17,107 bases of DNA from Alphaproteobacteria bacterium. GTDB lineage: Bacteria; Pseudomonadota; Alphaproteobacteria; DAOWDM01. Within the stretch, counting starts at the first letter, position 1. Each line of letters opens with the position of its first letter. The notes under the pieces were generated by a model. The model ran no database searches and was not told where the DNA came from. It saw only the letters and a program-made list of their open reading frames with translations. Positions 13,501-17,107 of the stretch are shown here, piece by piece. The position numbers were made by a program, and so were the translations under genes. The stretch spans positions 1 to 17,107 of the forward strand of contig DAOWDM010000090.1 of the NCBI GenBank assembly GCA_030639035.1, read 5' to 3'.

Positions 13501-14523
13501 ATGAAAAAGATTTTTGCTGTAGTAATAGCTGTTATTTTGTTGGGCGTTGGCTCTTTAATGTTGGTGAATGGTGATAAGCCAAAAGACAAAACGGTTGCAA
13601 TACTTAATGTTTCATATGATCCTACTCGTGAATTTTACCATGAGTACAATCAGTATTTTATAAAAAGCTGGAAAGAAAAAACTGGTGAAGATGTTGAAAT
13701 TCGCATGTCTCATGGAGGTGCTGGAAAGCAGGCTAGGTCTGTAATTGACGGACTAAAAGCTGATGTTGTAACTCTTGCTTTGGCTTATGATATTGATGCT
13801 ATAAGTCAAATAACGGGTAAAATCCCTGCAAACTGGCAAGAACGGCTGGCAGATAACAGTGCTCCATACACTTCTACAATTGTATTCCTTGTTCGCAAGG
13901 GGAATCCAAAAAATATAAAAGATTGGGACGATTTAGCAAAAGACGGCGTGCAAGTAATCACTCCAAACCCAAAAACTTCAGGTGGTGCAAGGTGGAATTA
14001 TCTTGCTGCATGGGGCTTTGCTCAGGAAAAGTGGGGAGACGAAGCGAAGACTCGAGAATTTATTTCAAAACTTTATAAAAACGTTCCAATTCTTGATACA
14101 GGTGCAAGGGGTTCTACAATGACTTTTGTTCACCGTCAAATGGGTGACGTTCTTCTTGCTTGGGAAAACGAGGCTTTTTTATCAATTAACAAGCTGGGAG
14201 CAGACAAGTTTGAAATAGTCGTTCCTTCGGTAAGTATCCTTGCAGAACCGCCTGTTACTGTGATTGATGGTGTTGTAGATGAAAGAGGGACTCGCAAGGT
14301 TGCAGAAGCTTATTTGAAACAGCTTTATACTCCAGAAGCTCAGGAAATGTCTGCAAAACATTACTACAGACCACGTTCGCAGGAAGTCATGAAAAAATAT
14401 GAAGACCGTTATCCGAAAATAAGACTGTTTACTGTTGATGATACTTTTGGAGGCTGGCAAAAAGCTCAAAAGACGCATTTTGCTGATGGCGGTGTATTTG
14501 ACCAGCTTTATAATACTCGATGA
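13501..14523 (+). CDS. Periplasmic sulfate/thiosulfate-binding protein
   Basis: This is the substrate-binding subunit of the sulfate ABC transporter (Sbp/CysP family), 340 residues from the chosen start. I prefer ATG 13501 over an in-frame GTG at 13471 because AGAGGA lies 8 bases upstream and the protein then begins MKKIF followed by a hydrophobic stretch (residues 5-22), a proper signal sequence. Diagnostic segments are LNVSYDPTREFYHEYN (35-50), SHGGAGKQAR, ADVVTLALAYDIDAI and NPKTSGGARWNYLAAWGFA. Together these form the oxyanion-binding pocket of this family. Sbp (sulfate) and CysP (thiosulfate) cannot be separated by eye. No clear signal-peptidase site is visible. It is the first gene of the operon, 16 bases before cysT. 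Confidence 0.93.
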   Translation: MKKIFAVVIAVILLGVGSLMLVNGDKPKDKTVAILNVSYDPTREFYHEYNQYFIKSWKEKTGEDVEIRMSHGGAGKQARSVIDGLKADVVTLALAYDIDAISQITGKIPANWQERLADNSAPYTSTIVFLVRKGNPKNIKDWDDLAKDGVQVITPNPKTSGGARWNYLAAWGFAQEKWGDEAKTREFISKLYKNVPILDTGARGSTMTFVHRQMGDVLLAWENEAFLSINKLGADKFEIVVPSVSILAEPPVTVIDGVVDERGTRKVAEAYLKQLYTPEAQEMSAKHYYRPRSQEVMKKYEDRYPKIRLFTVDDTFGGWQKAQKTHFADGGVFDQLYNTR

Positions 14524-14539
14524 TAGAAACATCAAACAC

Positions 14540-15361
14540 ATGAAAACTAACCAAAAAATTCTTCCAGGATTTTCTATTACATTAGGTTTTTCGGTATTTT
14601 ACCTTTGCTTGATTGTGATAATTCCTCTTGCTGGGCTTTTTTTGAAAAGTGCGGGTATAGGGTGGGATAGTTTTTATCAGATTGTTTCAGCTCCTCGTGT
14701 TTTAAGTGCGTTCAAGCTGTCTTTTGGCTGTGCTTTTATTGCTGCTGTAATAAATGCTTTTTTCGGACTTCTTACGGCTTGGGTTCTCGTGCGTTATTCT
14801 TTTTTCGGAAAAAGAATAGTTGATGCTCTTGTAGATTTGCCGTTTGCCATGCCTACTGCTGTAGCAGGTATAGCATTGACTACATTGTATGCTGAAAACG
14901 GCTGGATTGGAGAACACTTAGCAGCGTTTGGAATAAAAGCTGCTTTTAATCCGCTTGGTATAATTATTGCCCTTACTTTTGTAGGACTGCCGTTTGTCGT
15001 AAGAACTGTTCAGCCGATACTTCAAGACATTGATGCAGAAGTAGAAGAAGCAGCGGCAAGCCTTGGTGCAACACGCTCCCAGTGTTTTCTTAAAGTAGTT
15101 TTGCCGTCAATTACTCCAGCCCTTTTAACTGGATTTACTCTGGCTTTTGCAAGAGGAATAGGAGAATACGGCTCGGTAATTTTCATTGCTGGTAATATTC
15201 CAATGAAATCAGAAATTATACCACTGCTTATAGCTATCAAGCTTGAACAGTTTGATTATACAGGAGCTTGTGCAATAGCTCTTGTTATGCTGCTTGCATC
15301 GTTTTTTCTTCTTTTTGCAATTAACTTGATACAACGCTGGCATGCAGCCAGAAGCATGTAA
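14540..15361 (+). CDS. cysT: Sulfate ABC transporter permease CysT (CysU)
   Basis: This inner-membrane permease, 273 residues from ATG 14540, has about six helices. It carries the coupling loop EEAAASLGATRSQCFLKVVLPSI, which contacts the ATPase. LPFAMPTAVAGIALTTLY and ARGIGEYGSVIFIAGNIP are CysT-type signatures. The frame is open further upstream into the binding-protein gene, but the hydrophobic protein begins at KTNQKILPGFS and the next upstream ATG would overlap the neighbour by about 90 bases, so 14540 is the better start although its ribosome site is weak. It starts 16 bases after the binding-protein stop and is probably translationally coupled. Confidence 0.95.
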   Translation: MKTNQKILPGFSITLGFSVFYLCLIVIIPLAGLFLKSAGIGWDSFYQIVSAPRVLSAFKLSFGCAFIAAVINAFFGLLTAWVLVRYSFFGKRIVDALVDLPFAMPTAVAGIALTTLYAENGWIGEHLAAFGIKAAFNPLGIIIALTFVGLPFVVRTVQPILQDIDAEVEEAAASLGATRSQCFLKVVLPSITPALLTGFTLAFARGIGEYGSVIFIAGNIPMKSEIIPLLIAIKLEQFDYTGACAIALVMLLASFFLLFAINLIQRWHAARSM

Positions 15362-15372
15362 GGAAAAAAGCC

Positions 15373-16221
15373 ATGCAATCTTTAGATATAAACTGCTCGT
15401 GGAATATTCGTTTTTTTCATTGGTTTCTTATTTTTTCAGCGTTGTCATTTCTTGCGTTTTTTCTGTTTATGCCCATTGCTCTGGTTTTTAATCTAGCTTT
15501 TCAGGAGGGGATTTCAGTATATCTGTCTGCTATTACCGAACCTGACGCAAAAGCTGCTATAAAACTGACTCTTTTGGTGGCAGTGATAGCTGTTCCTTTA
15601 AATATTGTATTTGGGCTTGCTGCTTCATGGGCTATAACAAAATTTGATTTTATGGGCAAAAGTCTGCTGATTACGCTTATAGACCTGCCTTTTTCTGTTT
15701 CTCCAGTTATTTCAGGGCTTATTTATATCCTGTTATTTGGAGCAAACAGCGTACTTGCTCCTGTGCTTAAAACCTATGACATACAGATTATTTTTGCTGT
15801 TCCAGGTATAGTTTTAGCAACTTTGTTTGTAACTTTCCCTTTTGTTGCAAGACAGTTAATACCATTAATGCAGGAACAGGGGATTGAAGAAGAAGAGGCA
15901 GCAATTGCCCTTGGAGCGAACGGATTTCAGACGTTCTTTTTTGTTACTCTGCCGAATATAAAATGGGCACTTCTTTATGGAGTTCTGCTCTGCAATGCTC
16001 GTGCAATGGGTGAGTTCGGAGCTGTTTCGATTGTTTCAGGACATATACGAGGAATAACCTCGACTGTACCGTTACAAGTAGAAATTCTATACAATGAATA
16101 TAATTTTACAGCTGCTTTTGCTGTTGCTTCTCTGCTTGCATTTCTTGCTCTTATAACTCTTTGCTTAAAGAGTTTTCTTGAAATCAAGTTTTCTCATGAA
16201 ATTAATGTTTCTAACGGGTAA
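15373..16221 (+). CDS. cysW: Sulfate ABC transporter permease CysW
   Basis: This second permease subunit (282 residues) pairs with CysT to form the membrane channel. Six or so helices are visible, and the coupling loop reads EEEEAAIALGANGFQTFFFVTLPNI. LIDLPFSVSPVISGLIYILLFG and ARAMGEFGAVSIVSGHIRG are typical of CysW. The ATG has AGGAAA about 7 bases upstream and is 11 bases after the cysT stop. The next gene follows after 5 bases. Confidence 0.95.
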   Translation: MQSLDINCSWNIRFFHWFLIFSALSFLAFFLFMPIALVFNLAFQEGISVYLSAITEPDAKAAIKLTLLVAVIAVPLNIVFGLAASWAITKFDFMGKSLLITLIDLPFSVSPVISGLIYILLFGANSVLAPVLKTYDIQIIFAVPGIVLATLFVTFPFVARQLIPLMQEQGIEEEEAAIALGANGFQTFFFVTLPNIKWALLYGVLLCNARAMGEFGAVSIVSGHIRGITSTVPLQVEILYNEYNFTAAFAVASLLAFLALITLCLKSFLEIKFSHEINVSNG

Positions 16222-16226
16222 TAGCT

Positions 16227-17107
16227 ATGCAGATACGAACTCAAAACATCACAAAGAATTTCGGTAAATTTACTGCTTTGGATAACATTAATCTTGATGT
16301 AAAAGATGGAGAAATTCTTGCACTTCTTGGTCCTTCTGGTTCAGGAAAAACAACCTTGCTTCGGCTTATTGCTGGGCTTGATTTTCCTACAAGCGGCGAC
16401 ATTATGTTTAACGGATATAATGTTGTAAACCTAAGCGTCAGAGACAGAAAAGTAGGCTTGGTGTTTCAGCATTATGCTCTTTTTGGACATATGACAATTT
16501 TTTCAAATGTTGCGTTTGGTTTAAAAGTGAAGCCAAAAAAAGAACGCATGTCAAAAAAAGAAATCCATGAAAGAGTTACAGAGCTTTTAAGGCTGGTACA
16601 TTTGGAGCAGTTTGCGGACAGATATCCGAATCAGCTTTCAGGAGGACAAAGGCAAAGGGTAGCTCTTGCTCGAGCTCTTGCCATAGAACCAGAAATACTG
16701 CTTCTTGATGAGCCGTTTGGAGCACTGGACGCAAAGGTTAGAAAAGAACTGCGGAAATGGCTCAAACATTTGCATGAACAGTTAAAATTTACCTGCATAT
16801 TCGTTACTCATGATCAGGAAGAAGCTCTTGAGTTGGCAGATAGGCTTGTAGTGATGAGAGAAAGTAAAATTGCACAAATAGGGACAAGTCGGGAAGTTTA
16901 TGACTATCCTGCTTCTCCGTTTGTTTATGAATTTCTTGGTAATGCAAACCGCTTTTCCTGTTATTTGAAAAATGGAGTTGTTGAACTAGCGAATCAGCGA
17001 TTTTTTGCTGTTGATTATGAAAATGTTGATGAAAAACCTGCTATAGCTTTTGTAAGACCTCATGATGTAATTATTAACAAAGATGCATCAGCCGATGGCT
17101 TAAAAGC
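16227..17107 (+). CDS. cysA: Sulfate ABC transporter ATP-binding protein CysA (3' end outside window)
   Basis: The frame starts at ATG 16227, 5 bases after the cysW stop, and is open to the window edge (293 codons visible). It is a complete ABC ATPase domain: Walker A GPSGSGKT (35-42), Q-loop FQHYALF, signature LSGGQ (137-141), Walker B ILLLDEP with Asp161-Glu162, D-loop GALDAK and H-loop VTHDQEE. The beginning of the C-terminal regulatory (TOBE-like) domain follows, with AFVRPHDV, a segment typical of CysA. The protein energises sulfate or thiosulfate import for cysteine synthesis. About 50 residues are probably missing, judging from the usual 340-360 residue length. Confidence 0.95.
   Translation, partial: MQIRTQNITKNFGKFTALDNINLDVKDGEILALLGPSGSGKTTLLRLIAGLDFPTSGDIMFNGYNVVNLSVRDRKVGLVFQHYALFGHMTIFSNVAFGLKVKPKKERMSKKEIHERVTELLRLVHLEQFADRYPNQLSGGQRQRVALARALAIEPEILLLDEPFGALDAKVRKELRKWLKHLHEQLKFTCIFVTHDQEEALELADRLVVMRESKIAQIGTSREVYDYPASPFVYEFLGNANRFSCYLKNGVVELANQRFFAVDYENVDEKPAIAFVRPHDVIINKDASADGLK

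Overview
The window is AT-rich chromosomal DNA, most likely from a motile alphaproteobacterium, possibly related to Rhodospirillales. The pointers are a RecO C-terminus of the alphaproteobacterial type at the left edge, a TPR-plus-methyltransferase fusion, a PomA/MotB-style stator pair, a canonical LepA, and a complete-looking sulfate ABC transporter operon. Most genes are ordinary housekeeping or signalling genes with no insertion sequences, so this reads as stable backbone with one small intergenic insertion. The taxonomic assignment is inference from protein style, not from a marker gene.

Layout, left to right. (1) The end of recO (+) is followed by a metallo-beta-lactamase-fold hydrolase (+). 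(2) A motA-motB stator operon (-) lies divergent from a large PAS-GAF-PAS-GGDEF-EAL protein (+), placing flagellar torque generation next to cyclic-di-GMP turnover. (3) An intergenic island of about 600 bases, less AT-rich than its surroundings, carries on the minus strand what looks like a C4/CI-type phage immunity antisense RNA. It is followed by its complementary target, a terminator-like hairpin and a small ORF interrupted by a stop. (4) On the minus strand an EamA-family transporter sits just upstream of a TPR-methyltransferase fusion. Further upstream are a putative zinc metallopeptidase of a poorly known family and an isochorismatase-fold cysteine hydrolase. (5) On the plus strand lies a stand-alone, degenerate second helicase domain of a DEAD-box protein with a KQQ-repeat tail. 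A long palindrome separates it from lepA (-). (6) Divergent from lepA is cysP/sbp-cysT-cysW-cysA (+), the sulfate/thiosulfate importer; cysA runs off the right edge.

The two most interesting items are the C4-like RNA module near 5370-5800 and the helicase remnant at 10542-11504. The RNA module has two segments complementary over about 24 nt with few mismatches, the first in a hairpin loop and the second upstream of a Shine-Dalgarno and small ORF, the architecture known from phages P1, P7 and P4. The helicase remnant has lost the whole ATP-binding RecA1 domain and the motif VI arginines, yet keeps an intact frame and a consensus-like promoter.
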